Of a stretch of 64,000 nt of DNA, positions 34,250 through 43,541 are shown one piece after another; the first letter of the stretch is position 1; the number at the start of each line of letters is the position of its first letter. A program made the translations under genes and the position numbers. Below the pieces are notes generated by a model, which ran no database searches, was not told where the DNA came from, and saw nothing but the letters and a program-made list of their open reading frames with translations. This DNA is from Cryobacterium psychrotolerans (lineage in GTDB: Bacteria; Actinomycetota; Actinomycetes; Actinomycetales; Microbacteriaceae), in contig NZ_FNFU01000002.1 in assembly GCF_900101115.1 (NCBI RefSeq), forward strand, positions 1 to 64,000, written 5' to 3'.

Positions 34250-35076
34250 TGGACATCGGCTACGCGGGCGCCCTGATCGGCGGCGTCCTGACCCTGCTCA
34301 GTCCGTGCTCGGTCATGCTCCTTCCCTCGTTCTTCGCCTACGCATTTTCAACACCCGCAAAGCTCCTGGGCCGCACGGGCCTGTTCTACCTCGGGCTGAT
34401 CACCACGCTCGTGCCGATCGGCGTCCTGGCCGGGACGCTCGGTGCGTTCCTGTTCCAGCACCGCTCCGAGATGGTGATGGTCGCTGCGGCACTCATCATC
34501 GGGCTGGGCATCATCCAGGTCGTCGGTATCAGGATGCCCGCGTTCACCCGGGGTGCAACGGCAGAGGGCACGTCATCGGCCTCTGTGTTCCTGCTCGGAG
34601 CGGTCTACGGTGTCGCCGGGGTATGCGCGGGCCCCATCCTCGGGTCGGTCCTCACGGTCGCCGCCATCGGCGGAAATGCCGCGTATGGGGGAATTCTGCT
34701 GGCCGTCTACGCGCTCGGCATGACCGTCCCCCTGTTCCTGCTCGCGCTCGTCTGGGACCGCCTGAAGATCACCCAACGCGGCTGGTTGAGGCCGCGCATG
34801 CTCCAGGTCGGACGGTGGCAGAACTCGTGGTTGCTGATCGTGTCGGGTCTGCTGTCCATCGGGATCGGCGTACTGCTGCTGCTCACCGACGGCACGGCGA
34901 GCCTCGGCGGCTTCCTGACCATCGGCGATCAGTTCGCCGCCGAATCCTTTGTCCTGACGCTCTCATCGGGGGTGTCCAACCTGCTCTTCGGCCTGGCGGC
35001 GATCGCCCTCCTGGTCGTCGTCGCCGGGATCTACTACCTGCGCACGCGGGCGCGGTCCGGACAGGACCACCGATGA
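34249..35076 (+). CDS. CcdA-like thiol-electron transporter
   Basis: 275 residues with about six or seven helices. The two redox cysteines of CcdA/DsbD-beta are visible in LTLLSPCSVMLLPSFF (about residue 20) and VAGVCAGPILGS (about residue 126). CcdA carries reducing equivalents from cytoplasmic thioredoxin to extracytoplasmic thiol proteins. One-base overlap with the DsbA-like gene indicates the partner. No cytochrome c biogenesis genes (ResB/ResC) are near, so the target is probably the DsbA-like protein itself. Confidence 0.85.
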   Translation: MDIGYAGALIGGVLTLLSPCSVMLLPSFFAYAFSTPAKLLGRTGLFYLGLITTLVPIGVLAGTLGAFLFQHRSEMVMVAAALIIGLGIIQVVGIRMPAFTRGATAEGTSSASVFLLGAVYGVAGVCAGPILGSVLTVAAIGGNAAYGGILLAVYALGMTVPLFLLALVWDRLKITQRGWLRPRMLQVGRWQNSWLLIVSGLLSIGIGVLLLLTDGTASLGGFLTIGDQFAAESFVLTLSSGVSNLLFGLAAIALLVVVAGIYYLRTRARSGQDHR

Positions 35077-35414
35077 ACGACAGGGGAATGCTCCTCCACG
35101 TCAGCGGCGCAGACGCGGCGGGGATCCAGGCCGGAATCCGGGCCGCGCGGAATGCCCGGGCGTCCCTGCCGGCCGTGCAGATTGAACTCGTCGTCCAGGG
35201 TCCGTGCGTCGCCTTCCTGCGGGCCGGATCGGTCCTCGAACCCGAACTGTCGGCCCTGGCCGAGCAGGCCGTGCGCGTGCTGGCCTGCGGCAACAGCCTG
35301 CGCTCGGCCGAGCTGGAAGCCGACCAGCTGTACCGGGACGTGTCGATTGTCCCGGCTGCCGTCGGGCACCTGGCCGCACGGCAATTCGACGGCTGGGCGT
35401 ACGTTCGAGTCTGA
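35073..35414 (+). CDS. DsrE-like small protein
   Basis: 113 residues. ATG 35073 overlaps the CcdA stop by four bases. The sequence has the DsrE/YchN layout: LHVSGADAAGIQAGIRAARN, then VQIELVVQGPCVAFLRAGS and VRVLACGNSLRSAELEADQL, where the Cys in LACGNSL sits at the position used for sulfur relay in DsrE proteins. I infer a sulfur- or persulfide-handling role linked to the DsbA-CcdA pair. Family assignment is good, function is open. Confidence 0.72.
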   Translation: MNDRGMLLHVSGADAAGIQAGIRAARNARASLPAVQIELVVQGPCVAFLRAGSVLEPELSALAEQAVRVLACGNSLRSAELEADQLYRDVSIVPAAVGHLAARQFDGWAYVRV

Positions 35415-35501
35415 GTAGGCTGGCAGGAGTCTCGGCGCCCGCCGGGGCCCCCTATGCCGGTGGGCGTTGAGGGACGAAGCCGCCCGGAGTGAAGGAGCAC
35501 G

Positions 35502-36632
35502 ATGAACGTTGACAATCTGAGGAACACGGGCGAGAGCGCGGACCAGCTGCCGGCGTGGAAATCGGTGCTTGCGGTGGTGGCGCATCCCGATGACGAGTCG
35601 TTCGGCCTGGGCGCTGTCCTGGCCGCGTTCACCCGCGCGGGCGCCACGGTGGAGCTGCTCTGCCTCACCCACGGGGAGGCCTCAACGCTGCGGGGTGTCC
35701 CGGACGACCTGTCAGCCGTGCGCGCTGAGGAACTCGACGCTGCGGCCACAGCGCTCGGCGTCGGCCGAACGACTCTCTGTCACTATCCGGATGGCGCCCT
35801 GGGCACGGTGGGCCGTACCGAGGTGGCCGCGGACGTCGTCGGCGCAGCCGAGGCGGCCCGGGCGGACGGGCTGCTGGTCTTCGACTCGAGCGGCGTTACC
35901 GGGCACCCTGACCACGCGGCGGCAACGTCCGCGGCGCTGGCTGCGGCGGAGATCCTGAACCTGCCGGTCCTCGGCTGGACTCTTCCGGCCGTCGTGGCGG
36001 AACAACTGAACCAGGAGCTCGACGCCTCGTTCATCGGCCACGCCGACGAGGACATCGACGTGCGGGTGAGCGTCGAGCGCCAACGTCAGAATGTGGCGAT
36101 CCGGGCCCACGCCAGCCAGGCCGTTCCCGGCAGCGTGCTGTGGCGTCGGCTGGAACTCCTCGGTGACACGGAGAGCCTGCGCTGGCTGCGCCGCTCCCAG
36201 GGCGCGAGCGAGGCAGCGCCGGCGCCGGCCACGGCCGCGCGAACGATGCGAGTCGAGCATCGCGGCGAGGATAAGTTCGACATTCGCATCCGCGGGCATG
36301 TCGTCCGCGTCGATCAACCCAGTGAGGACGGCGGGGAGGACACCGCCCCGACGCCGACAGAGCTGTTCATCGCGAGCCTTGCGTCGTGCGTCGCGTTCTA
36401 CGCGCGCCGCTACCTGGCCCGGCACGACCTGCCCACCGAGGGGCTGGCCGTTGAGACCAGCTTCGAGATGGGGTCCAGGCCCGCCCGGGTGTCCGGCATC
36501 GAGGTGCGCCTCGTGCTGCCGGACGGCGTGCCGGCCGAGCGCCGAGCCGCCCTCCTGGCCGTCGCCGGGCACTGCACGGTGCACAACACCCTGATCACAA
36601 CACCCCAGGTGACGATCAGCCTGGCCGAGTGA
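35502..36632 (+). CDS. Fusion of PIG-L deacetylase and OsmC peroxidase-like domains
   Basis: 376 residues. Residues ~20-235 are a PIG-L domain with AHPDDESFG (about 27-35) and GHPDHAAAT (about 132-140). Residues ~245-376 are an OsmC/Ohr-type domain with the two redox cysteines in ASLASCVAF (Cys296) and VAGHCTVHN (Cys358), 62 residues apart as in OsmC. PIG-L enzymes cut amide bonds in GlcNAc-type thiol cofactors and conjugates; OsmC enzymes reduce organic peroxides. AAGGAG lies before the ATG. No close match to a characterised fused protein is known to me. Confidence 0.85.
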   Translation: MNVDNLRNTGESADQLPAWKSVLAVVAHPDDESFGLGAVLAAFTRAGATVELLCLTHGEASTLRGVPDDLSAVRAEELDAAATALGVGRTTLCHYPDGALGTVGRTEVAADVVGAAEAARADGLLVFDSSGVTGHPDHAAATSAALAAAEILNLPVLGWTLPAVVAEQLNQELDASFIGHADEDIDVRVSVERQRQNVAIRAHASQAVPGSVLWRRLELLGDTESLRWLRRSQGASEAAPAPATAARTMRVEHRGEDKFDIRIRGHVVRVDQPSEDGGEDTAPTPTELFIASLASCVAFYARRYLARHDLPTEGLAVETSFEMGSRPARVSGIEVRLVLPDGVPAERRAALLAVAGHCTVHNTLITTPQVTISLAE

Positions 36633-36634
36633 TT

Positions 36635-36661
36635 CCCCGGCCGCCGTGACGGCGGCCGGGG
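36635..36661 (+). terminator. Terminator hairpin after the PIG-L/OsmC gene
   Basis: CCCCGGCCGCC and GGCGGCCGGGG pair perfectly around GTGAC, starting two bases after the stop codon. Confidence 0.8.
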
Positions 36662-36733
36662 CTCGCGGGGACGCCCGGACGAGCAGATAATCGACTCAGA
36701 AACCGGACAACCGAGAAGAATGAGGATTCGATC

Positions 36734-37159
36734 ATGACCCACACCGTTCTCAATCCCTACCTCAGCTTTCGCGACACGGCCAGGCAGGCCATGGACTTCT
36801 ACCAGTCCGTCTTCGGCGGCGAGGTGACGCACAGCACCTTCGGCGAATACCACGCCAGCGAAGACCCGGCCGAGCAGGACAAGATCATGCACTCCCAGTT
36901 GAAGACCGACTGGGGCCTGGCCCTGATGGCGGCGGATACGCCGAACAGCATGGAACTCACGCCCGGGAACACCTACGCGGTGTCCCTCAGCGGCGACGAC
37001 GAGGTCGAATTGCGCGGCTACTGGGACAAGCTCGTCGATGGCGGCACGGCCGCCATGCCCCTGGAGAAGGCGCCGTGGGGTGACACCTTTGGCATGTGCA
37101 CGGACAAGTTCGGCGTGAGCTGGCTGGTCAACATCGCCGGCGAACCTGCCGACGGATGA
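36734..37159 (+). CDS. VOC family protein (PhnB/glyoxalase-like)
   Basis: 141 residues of the PhnB/3-demethylubiquinone-9 methyltransferase-like VOC group: NPYLSFRDTARQAMDFYQSV at the start, FGGEVTHSTFGEYH, HSQLKTDWGLALMAADTP, and the C-terminal PWGDTFGMCTDKFGVSWLVN. These proteins have a glyoxalase fold and mostly unproven substrates. The ATG follows AGAAGAATGAGG. A stand-alone gene after a terminator. Confidence 0.85.
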   Translation: MTHTVLNPYLSFRDTARQAMDFYQSVFGGEVTHSTFGEYHASEDPAEQDKIMHSQLKTDWGLALMAADTPNSMELTPGNTYAVSLSGDDEVELRGYWDKLVDGGTAAMPLEKAPWGDTFGMCTDKFGVSWLVNIAGEPADG

Positions 37160-37204
37160 CCCGGCGTTCGCTGCGTGTCCCGGGCCCCCCGCTACTCTGG
37201 GAAG

Positions 37205-37552
37205 GTGACTGATTCCCTGCCTCCGTGCCCTGAATGTTCCAGCGAACTCACCTACGAGATGGGGGCCCTTCTGGTCTGCCCGCTCTGCGGGCACGAGTGG
37301 GCACCGGAACCGGCCGAAGCCGAAGTGGCCGCGGACACCGTCATCACGGATGCCTATGGCACGCCGCTGGCCGACGGCGACAACGTGACCGTGATCAAGG
37401 ACCTGAAGCCCAAGGGGAGTTCCACCGTGATCAAGGTGGGCACGAAGGTGCGCGGCATCCGGCTGGTGGACGGCGTGGGCGACCACGACATCGACTGCCG
37501 GATCGACGGTGTCGCCCTGCAGCTCAAGTCCAGCGTGGTGAAAAAGGCCTGA
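37205..37552 (+). CDS. PhnA/YjdM-family zinc-ribbon protein
   Basis: 115 residues. An N-terminal zinc ribbon (PPCPECSSELTYE, then LLVCPLCGHEWAP) is followed by the YjdM C-terminal domain (DAYGTPLADGDNVTVIKDLK, KVGTKVRGIRLVDG, HDIDCRIDG). The family is annotated from phosphonate operons, but there is no phn operon here and its role is uncertain. GTG 37205 starts directly after GGGAAG; spacing is short. Confidence 0.85.
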   Translation: MTDSLPPCPECSSELTYEMGALLVCPLCGHEWAPEPAEAEVAADTVITDAYGTPLADGDNVTVIKDLKPKGSSTVIKVGTKVRGIRLVDGVGDHDIDCRIDGVALQLKSSVVKKA

Positions 37553-37636
37553 CCGCCCGCCTGCTCCACGGCGGTGCCGGATGCCCTATGCTGCAGTCGG
37601 GGGAGGTCGCCGATTCCGGACTCGGCGACACAATAT

Positions 37637-39652
37637 ATGTCACGACGTACTCTGGGAAACCGCTCGCGGCGGCTTGGGGGTCGCGTTCTCGTGACCCTGA
37701 CTGTGCTGGCACTCACGACCACTGCGACCGGCCTGTCGAGCGCGACCGCCCAGGCCGGTTCCGCGACGAGGTCTTCCGTACCGGCAGCCGGGCAGGATCC
37801 GCTGCCCGAGCCGACCGAGGCGCAGTTCCTCGACGGGCCGATCTACGTCGCACCGACCGGACCCCCGGCCGCCGACGCGAGCGATCCGGGGCCGGGGCCG
37901 GTCGATTCACGGTCGACCGAGACGCGGGCGCTGGGCCCGGGAACCTATACCTGTTCGGGCTACGCCGGCATCGACACCAAGAATCCGCCCAGCGCCCTGA
38001 TGGCTGACACGTTCGCCTGGGGACCGTTCACGCCCTATCGGGTCGGCGACGGCACGGGCAACGTCAACTGGAGGGTCAACCCCTACAGGAACCCGTCCTG
38101 GTACATGTGGCTGCACTCCCTTCGTTGGCTGGGACAGGGCATTACCGCCGGCTCAGAGGGCGATCTGGTCACCCTCGAGCACACTGCCGCAATCGCCAGG
38201 GACTGGGTCAAGGACAATCCCTACTCCTGGAAGAGCGACATCGGCGCCTGGGAATCCACCATGCACCGGACCAATGTCCTCGTCTGCCTGCGCCAGTCCG
38301 TCCTGGCCGCTTACGGCGTGTCGGTGCTCCCCACGCCCTACGCCTGGCTGAACGCCTCGCTCCACGACCACGCCAAGTTCCTGATCAACAACTGGAGCGG
38401 GGCCTGGAACCACGGCACGGACGAGAGCATGGTCTTGTTCGGTGTGGGATGCCTGCTCAACCGGGCCGACTACCGCAACCTGGCCGTGACGCGCCTGGAC
38501 TCGTCGATCACGACCGCGATCGACTCTCAGGGCTCCACGAATGAACAGTCGACCGCATACGCCCAGATGAACTACGGGCTCTGGGGGAGGGTCGAGGAGG
38601 TGCTGCTAGCCTGCAACGCCGTGCCGAGCGCGACCATCTCCGCGCGTCGGGCGCTCCTGGCGACGTGGATCGCCCACGCCACGAGCTCGAACGGCACCCT
38701 GCACCAGATCGGCGATTCGGAGCAGGTGAAGACGATCGGCTACCCGGGGACTCCGCTGGAATACGCCGCGTCCGCGGGCACCAGCGGCGTGGCGCCCAGG
38801 CAACGGGTCGCGATCTACAAACGGGGGTACGTCTTCGGCCGGTCCGGCTGGGGCAGCACGGTGAAGCCCTTCGCGCAGGAATCCACCTACAGCATCCGGT
38901 ATGGCCGGTCCCGGGCAGTGCACGGCCACAATGACCACATGGCGCTGACCTACACCGCGCGCGGGCGCACCATCCTGGTGGACGGCGGCCACGCCGGCTA
39001 CCAGAACGACTCCTGGCGTGCCTGGGCGAGGGGCACGACCGCGCATAGCTCGATGACGACCCCGAAGGCCGCAGTGATGCCGATCAACACCGACCTGACG
39101 CGCTACCTGATCAAGGACACGTCCGATTTCTTCGAGTTCCGCGACCAACCAGGTGTCGGGGTCTCGCGCACCCGCGGCGTCCTGGTGTTGAAGGACCCCG
39201 ACCTCGTGGTGACCCTGGACCGCGCGACCTCCCAGACCTGGCAGCAATTCCAGACGCTCTGGAACCTGCCGGCGGACCAAAAAGCCACCGTCTACTCCCG
39301 GACGACGGCCATCGCGGCCGCTCCCGGCGACTCCATGCGGACGATCCTGTTCCAGATCCCGTACAAGCAGGAGCTGCCTCGGGGAGCGATCCTGGTCAAG
39401 CGCGCGCAGACCTCACCGATCCTGGGCTGGCAGTATCCGGACATCTTCCACCGCAAGGCCGCTCCGACAGCCATGTTCGCGCGCCAGGGCACCCGTGCGT
39501 CGATCCTGTCCGTCATCGCACCGGTCAGCGCCACGGGCGTCGTGATGTACAAAGTGCGGGCGTCAGGGACCTCGACAATCGTCGATTTCACGGTCGATGG
39601 CAAGAAGGTCAGCGTTCTGATCAGTGCCGGCGGCGGGCTGGTTCGCCAGTAG
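37637..39652 (+). CDS. Secreted heparinase II/III-like protein
   Basis: 671 residues. It has a Sec/Tat-like signal (RRLGGRVLVTLTVLALTTTA), a Pro-rich linker, an alpha-helical toroid-like part (LEHTAAIARDWVKDNPYSW, HDHAKFLINNWSGAW) and a C-terminal beta part with HNDHMALTYTARGRTILVDG, the hallmark of heparinase II/III-type lyases. It probably cleaves an acidic polysaccharide outside the cell by beta-elimination; the substrate is unknown. ATG 37637 lacks a strong ribosome site; a later start before VLVTLTV is possible. Confidence 0.75.
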   Translation: MSRRTLGNRSRRLGGRVLVTLTVLALTTTATGLSSATAQAGSATRSSVPAAGQDPLPEPTEAQFLDGPIYVAPTGPPAADASDPGPGPVDSRSTETRALGPGTYTCSGYAGIDTKNPPSALMADTFAWGPFTPYRVGDGTGNVNWRVNPYRNPSWYMWLHSLRWLGQGITAGSEGDLVTLEHTAAIARDWVKDNPYSWKSDIGAWESTMHRTNVLVCLRQSVLAAYGVSVLPTPYAWLNASLHDHAKFLINNWSGAWNHGTDESMVLFGVGCLLNRADYRNLAVTRLDSSITTAIDSQGSTNEQSTAYAQMNYGLWGRVEEVLLACNAVPSATISARRALLATWIAHATSSNGTLHQIGDSEQVKTIGYPGTPLEYAASAGTSGVAPRQRVAIYKRGYVFGRSGWGSTVKPFAQESTYSIRYGRSRAVHGHNDHMALTYTARGRTILVDGGHAGYQNDSWRAWARGTTAHSSMTTPKAAVMPINTDLTRYLIKDTSDFFEFRDQPGVGVSRTRGVLVLKDPDLVVTLDRATSQTWQQFQTLWNLPADQKATVYSRTTAIAAAPGDSMRTILFQIPYKQELPRGAILVKRAQTSPILGWQYPDIFHRKAAPTAMFARQGTRASILSVIAPVSATGVVMYKVRASGTSTIVDFTVDGKKVSVLISAGGGLVRQ

Positions 39653-39703
39653 ATCACCGGGCCAGGGGGCGACGCATCGACGTCCCCTGGGTATGTTGTC
39701 CGC

Positions 39704-40726
39704 ATGGCGAGCGAAGCGGTTGTCCTCCCTGTTCCCGGGCCGCACGGCGGGCGTGAGGTGCGGATCTCGAGTCCAGGACGCGTTCTCTGGCCGGACAGCG
39801 GGATCACCAAGCTCGACCTCGCCCGCTACATCGTGGACGTGGGGGAAGCCTTCGTCGCCGCGAACGGCGATCGTCCCCTCTCCCTGCAACGGTTCCCCGA
39901 CGGCATCGACGGTGAGCAGTATTTCTCCAAGAATCCGCCGAAGGGCGCGCCGGAGTACGTGCGGTCGGTGATGGTCGTCTATCCGAGCGGCCGGTCGCAT
40001 CCGCAGCTCGTCATCGACGAACCGGCGGCCGCAGTCTGGGCGGTGCAGATGAACACCGTCGTGTTCCACCCCTGGCCATCCCGCGCCGAGAACACCGACA
40101 ACCCCGACCAACTGCGCATCGACCTCGACCCGCAGCCGGGCACCGACTTCGACGATGCGGTCCCCGCCGCGCTCGAGCTTCGCGCGGTGCTCGCGGAGGC
40201 CGGTCTCACCGCGTTCATCAAGACGTCCGGGAGCCGCGGCCTGCACGTGTTCGCGCCGATCGAGCCGGCGCGGGAATTTTTGGACGTGCGTCACGGGGTG
40301 ATCGCCGCAGCCCGCGAGCTCGAACGACGGATGCCCGACAAGGTCACGACATCGTGGTGGAAGGAGGAGAGAGGCGAGCGGATATTCGTCGACTTCAACC
40401 AGGCCAACCGGGACCGCACGATGGCGGGCGCGTACAGTCCGCGGGCGCTGGCGCACGCGCCCGTCTCCTGCCCGATCGAGTGGGATGAGCTGGAGACGAC
40501 CGACCCCCGGACCTTCACGATCGCCACCGTGCCCGCGCGGCTGGCAACCACCGGAGACCCGTGGGCGACCATGCACGAGCACCCCGGCACGATCGACGAG
40601 CTGCTGCGCTGGTGGGAGCGGGATGTCGCGGGCGGGCTCGGTGAACTGCCCTTCCCGCCCGACTTTCCGAAGATGCCGGGGGAGCCGACCCGGGTGCAGC
40701 CGAGCCGGGCCAGAAAGAACGGTTAG
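39704..40726 (+). CDS. ligD: LigD-type polymerase/primase domain protein
   Basis: 340 residues, the stand-alone polymerase domain of bacterial NHEJ ligase D. It shows RFPDGIDGEQYFSKNPPKGA (substrate loop), DQLRIDLDPQPGT (catalytic Asp pair), KTSGSRGLHVF and YSPRALAHAPVSCPIEWDEL. The domain fills gaps with nucleotides at double-strand breaks. No ligase or nuclease domain is fused and no Ku gene is nearby, so it would act with partners encoded elsewhere. Its stop overlaps the stop of the convergent cytochrome gene. Confidence 0.87.
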   Translation: MASEAVVLPVPGPHGGREVRISSPGRVLWPDSGITKLDLARYIVDVGEAFVAANGDRPLSLQRFPDGIDGEQYFSKNPPKGAPEYVRSVMVVYPSGRSHPQLVIDEPAAAVWAVQMNTVVFHPWPSRAENTDNPDQLRIDLDPQPGTDFDDAVPAALELRAVLAEAGLTAFIKTSGSRGLHVFAPIEPAREFLDVRHGVIAAARELERRMPDKVTTSWWKEERGERIFVDFNQANRDRTMAGAYSPRALAHAPVSCPIEWDELETTDPRTFTIATVPARLATTGDPWATMHEHPGTIDELLRWWERDVAGGLGELPFPPDFPKMPGEPTRVQPSRARKNG

Positions 40727-41649
40727 CGCCGCACGGAGCCGGTCAGGCCGGCGAGCGAACTGAGGATAGAGGGCCTCGCGGCAATCCAGGCGACCGCCAT
40801 CACGACCAGGGAGATCGCGAAGATGCCGAAGCCCCACCAGCTCAGGTCATCCCGGGCGGCATACATGTGGTTGAGGTTGCGCAGGGCCCCCGTCGCGAGC
40901 ACGAGGGTGACGTGGACGATGATGAACCCCACGAACCAGAGCATCACCGGGAAGTGCACGGCCCGGGCGAGCGGCAGGGGGAACACCCGGTCGAGGCGGG
41001 CGAAGCGACCGGCCAGGCCCGGAGCCATCCGGATGCCGGTGATCAGGGCGAGCGGCGCCGCGATGAACACCGTGATGAAGTAGGCCAGCAGCTGCAGGGC
41101 GTTGTAGTTGACCCAGCCGTTCTCGGTCGGCCAGTTGAGCGACGCGTACTGGATGGCCACGGATACCGCGTTCGGGAACACGTCCCAGCTGAGCGGGACG
41201 ATCCGCATCCACTGGCCGGTCGCGAAGATCAGCACGTAGAAAATCACCCCGTTGAGCACCCAGAGGGTGTCGAGGCTGAGGTGGAACCAGACGTGGAGTG
41301 CAATCCGCACGGGCGGGTTCTTCGTGCGCAGCAACCCCGTGTTGTTGCGGGTCCAGTACGCGGCGGTGCGCTTCGTGGTGCGGATCTGCCAGCCGGTCCG
41401 AATGATCAGCAGGATGAAGAACGCGTTCAGGAAGTGCTGCCAGCCGAGCCAGGCCGGGAAACCGACCGGGGCGGACTCCGGCAGCTCCGATTCGCCGGGG
41501 TACTCGGTCATGAAGGACGCCACGGCGGGCAGTTCCCGGATCATCCTGGCCGCCAGGACGACCAGGAAGAGTCCGAGGAGGATCGCCGGCACGATCCAGA
41601 CGAGCTTGAACCACCGGCTCTTCGTGAAGCCGGTCAGGACAGAGGTCAA
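40723..41649 (-). CDS. Cytochrome b561/b-type membrane protein downstream of ETF genes
   Basis: 308 residues with about five or six helices. Candidate heme-ligand His are in WLGWQHFLNAFF, IALHVWFHLSLDTL, ARAVHFPVMLWF and FIIVHVTLVLA. The pattern is that of cytochrome b/b6-domain proteins that pass electrons to quinone. TTG 41649 lies one base after the etfA stop, so translation is coupled and the frame upstream of it belongs to etfA. This context suggests it receives electrons from ETF. Start codon and partner are inferred. Confidence 0.75.
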   Translation of the reverse strand: MTSVLTGFTKSRWFKLVWIVPAILLGLFLVVLAARMIRELPAVASFMTEYPGESELPESAPVGFPAWLGWQHFLNAFFILLIIRTGWQIRTTKRTAAYWTRNNTGLLRTKNPPVRIALHVWFHLSLDTLWVLNGVIFYVLIFATGQWMRIVPLSWDVFPNAVSVAIQYASLNWPTENGWVNYNALQLLAYFITVFIAAPLALITGIRMAPGLAGRFARLDRVFPLPLARAVHFPVMLWFVGFIIVHVTLVLATGALRNLNHMYAARDDLSWWGFGIFAISLVVMAVAWIAARPSILSSLAGLTGSVRR

Positions 41650-41650
41650 C

Positions 41651-42622
41651 TTAGCTCTTCCTCGCCTTGACGGCCTCGATGAGCTGCGGCACGACGGTGA
41701 AGAGGTCGCCGACGACTCCGAAGTCCGCGACATCGAAGATGGGGGAGTCGGCGTCCTTGTTGATCGCGACGATGGTCTTGGCGCTCTGCATGCCGGCGCG
41801 GTGCTGGATGGCGCCGGAGATGCCGACGGCGATGTACAGGTTGGGCGACACGGTCACACCGGTCTGGCCGACCTGCATGTTGTGCTCGCAGTAGCCGGCG
41901 TCGACGGCGGCGCGCGACGCGCCGACGGCTGCGCCCAGTGCGTCGGCCAGTTCCTCGACGAGCACGAACTTCTCCCTCGAGCCCAGCCCGCGGCCGCCCG
42001 AGACCACGATGTCCGCGGTCTGGAGCGACGGGCGCTCGGAAGCCTGGGTCTGCTCGTGGCGCGCGGTCACCTGTGCGCCGACGGCGGTGTCGCCCGTCAC
42101 CTCGAGTTCGTGGATGGCGCCCGCGGCCGCCGGGGCGGTGCCGTCGACCGACCCCTGCCGCAGTGAGATGACCGGGGTGCCCTTCGCGGCGCGGGCGGTC
42201 ACGGTGAACGAACCGCCGAATGCCTGCTGGGTGACGAGGATTCCGGCGGCTCCGGCCGTGACGTCGACGGCGTCGCTCTGGAAGGCGCCGCCGATCCGCA
42301 CGGCCAGCCGCGCGGCGGCCTCCCGGCTGTCGATGGAGTTGCCGACGAGGACGGCGGACACCTCGCCGGCGGCCAGGACCGCGGCCTGCAGTGCCGCGAC
42401 CTGCGGGGTCACCAGCAGCGTGTCGGCGTTCTCGATCGAGGCAACGAAGACGGTGCCGGCGCCGAGCGCGCCGAGGCTTTCGGCAACCTCTCCCGCGGTC
42501 CCCGGTTCGACGACGATGACGGCGGCCGGCTCGCCGAGCCTGGCCGCGGCGGCGAGGAGTTCGCCCGTGCTCGCAGCCGGCCGGCCGTTGGCGAGTTCAA
42601 CAAGAACGAGTGCGTATGCCAT
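41651..42622 (-). CDS. etfA: Electron transfer flavoprotein alpha subunit
   Basis: 323 residues. N-terminal ETF domain ([36 protein letters not shown]), then the FAD-binding C-terminal block [60 protein letters not shown] and [20 protein letters not shown]. The FAD of ETF accepts electrons from acyl-CoA dehydrogenases. It lies 11 bp after etfB and directly before the cytochrome b gene; all three form one operon opposite the acyl-CoA dehydrogenase cluster. Confidence 0.95.
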   Translation of the reverse strand: MAYALVLVELANGRPAASTGELLAAAARLGEPAAVIVVEPGTAGEVAESLGALGAGTVFVASIENADTLLVTPQVAALQAAVLAAGEVSAVLVGNSIDSREAAARLAVRIGGAFQSDAVDVTAGAAGILVTQQAFGGSFTVTARAAKGTPVISLRQGSVDGTAPAAAGAIHELEVTGDTAVGAQVTARHEQTQASERPSLQTADIVVSGGRGLGSREKFVLVEELADALGAAVGASRAAVDAGYCEHNMQVGQTGVTVSPNLYIAVGISGAIQHRAGMQSAKTIVAINKDADSPIFDVADFGVVGDLFTVVPQLIEAVKARKS

Positions 42623-42633
42623 GTCTTTTCTTC

Positions 42634-43413
42634 CTAGATCAGTTTCGCCGCGGCGAGGAAGTCTGCGAGCTGCGTGCCGGCCGTGCCGTCGTCTTTCACG
42701 ATGGTGCCGCCGGACCTGGCCGGTCGGGGGGCGACATCCTCGACCACGGACCAGGAATTTTCGGCACCCGTCTCGTCTGCCGGAAGGCCGAGGCCGGCGA
42801 GGCCGAGTGACTCGACCTTCTTCTTCTTGGCGGCCATGATGCCGCGGAAGTTCGGGAAACGCGCCTCGGCGATCTGTTCGGTGACCGAGACCAGGGCGGG
42901 CAGGGACGCGCGCACGTCGAGGTGACCCTCGTCGGTCATCCGTTCGCCGGTGACGCCGTCTCCGGTGACGCTGAGGGTGCGCAGGAAGGTGAGCTGGGCG
43001 AGACCGAGGCGCTCGGCGAGCATCGCGGGGACGGCTGCCGTGCGCCCGTCGGTCGACTCGTTGCCGGTGATGATGAGCTCGAAGCCTCCCGGGCGGAGGG
43101 CCGCAGCCAGCGCTGCGGAGGTCTGCATGGCGTCGGAGCCGACGAGGCCGTCATCGACGATGTGGATGCCGTTGTCGGCGCCCATGGCGAGGGCCTTGCG
43201 AATCGCGGCCAGGGCGCTCGACGGACCCATGGTGACCACGGTGACCTCGCTGCCCGCATTCGCCTCCTTGACGAGGAGCGCAGCCTCGACGGACTTCTCA
43301 TTGATCTCGTCGATCACCAGGTCGCCCTTGCGGTCCACCCGCTTCGTCGACGGGTCGATGCGGCGGTCTCCCCACGTGTCGGGAACTTCTTTAACGAGCA
43401 CTGCGATCTTCAT
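42634..43413 (-). CDS. etfB: Electron transfer flavoprotein beta subunit
   Basis: 259 residues. It begins [20 protein letters not shown] and has [60 protein letters not shown] and [16 protein letters not shown], all standard ETF-beta regions that bind AMP and dock to the dehydrogenase. GGAGAG precedes the start; ATG 43413 is the family start, a GTG one codon earlier (43416) is possible. First gene of etfB-etfA-cytochrome b, divergent from the valine-type operon over a 128-bp gap. Confidence 0.95.
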   Translation of the reverse strand: MKIAVLVKEVPDTWGDRRIDPSTKRVDRKGDLVIDEINEKSVEAALLVKEANAGSEVTVVTMGPSSALAAIRKALAMGADNGIHIVDDGLVGSDAMQTSAALAAALRPGGFELIITGNESTDGRTAAVPAMLAERLGLAQLTFLRTLSVTGDGVTGERMTDEGHLDVRASLPALVSVTEQIAEARFPNFRGIMAAKKKKVESLGLAGLGLPADETGAENSWSVVEDVAPRPARSGGTIVKDDGTAGTQLADFLAAAKLI

Positions 43414-43541
43414 CACACTCTCCGTTTTCCTCGTTGAAAGTGGGCGGAACGGTCCCAGCCTATATGGTCCAAGAAGTGGCCAACCGATGCGTCGGATGTC
43501 CTAGTAGGTTGATTCTCGCGCACCAACGGAGGGGCTGACGA

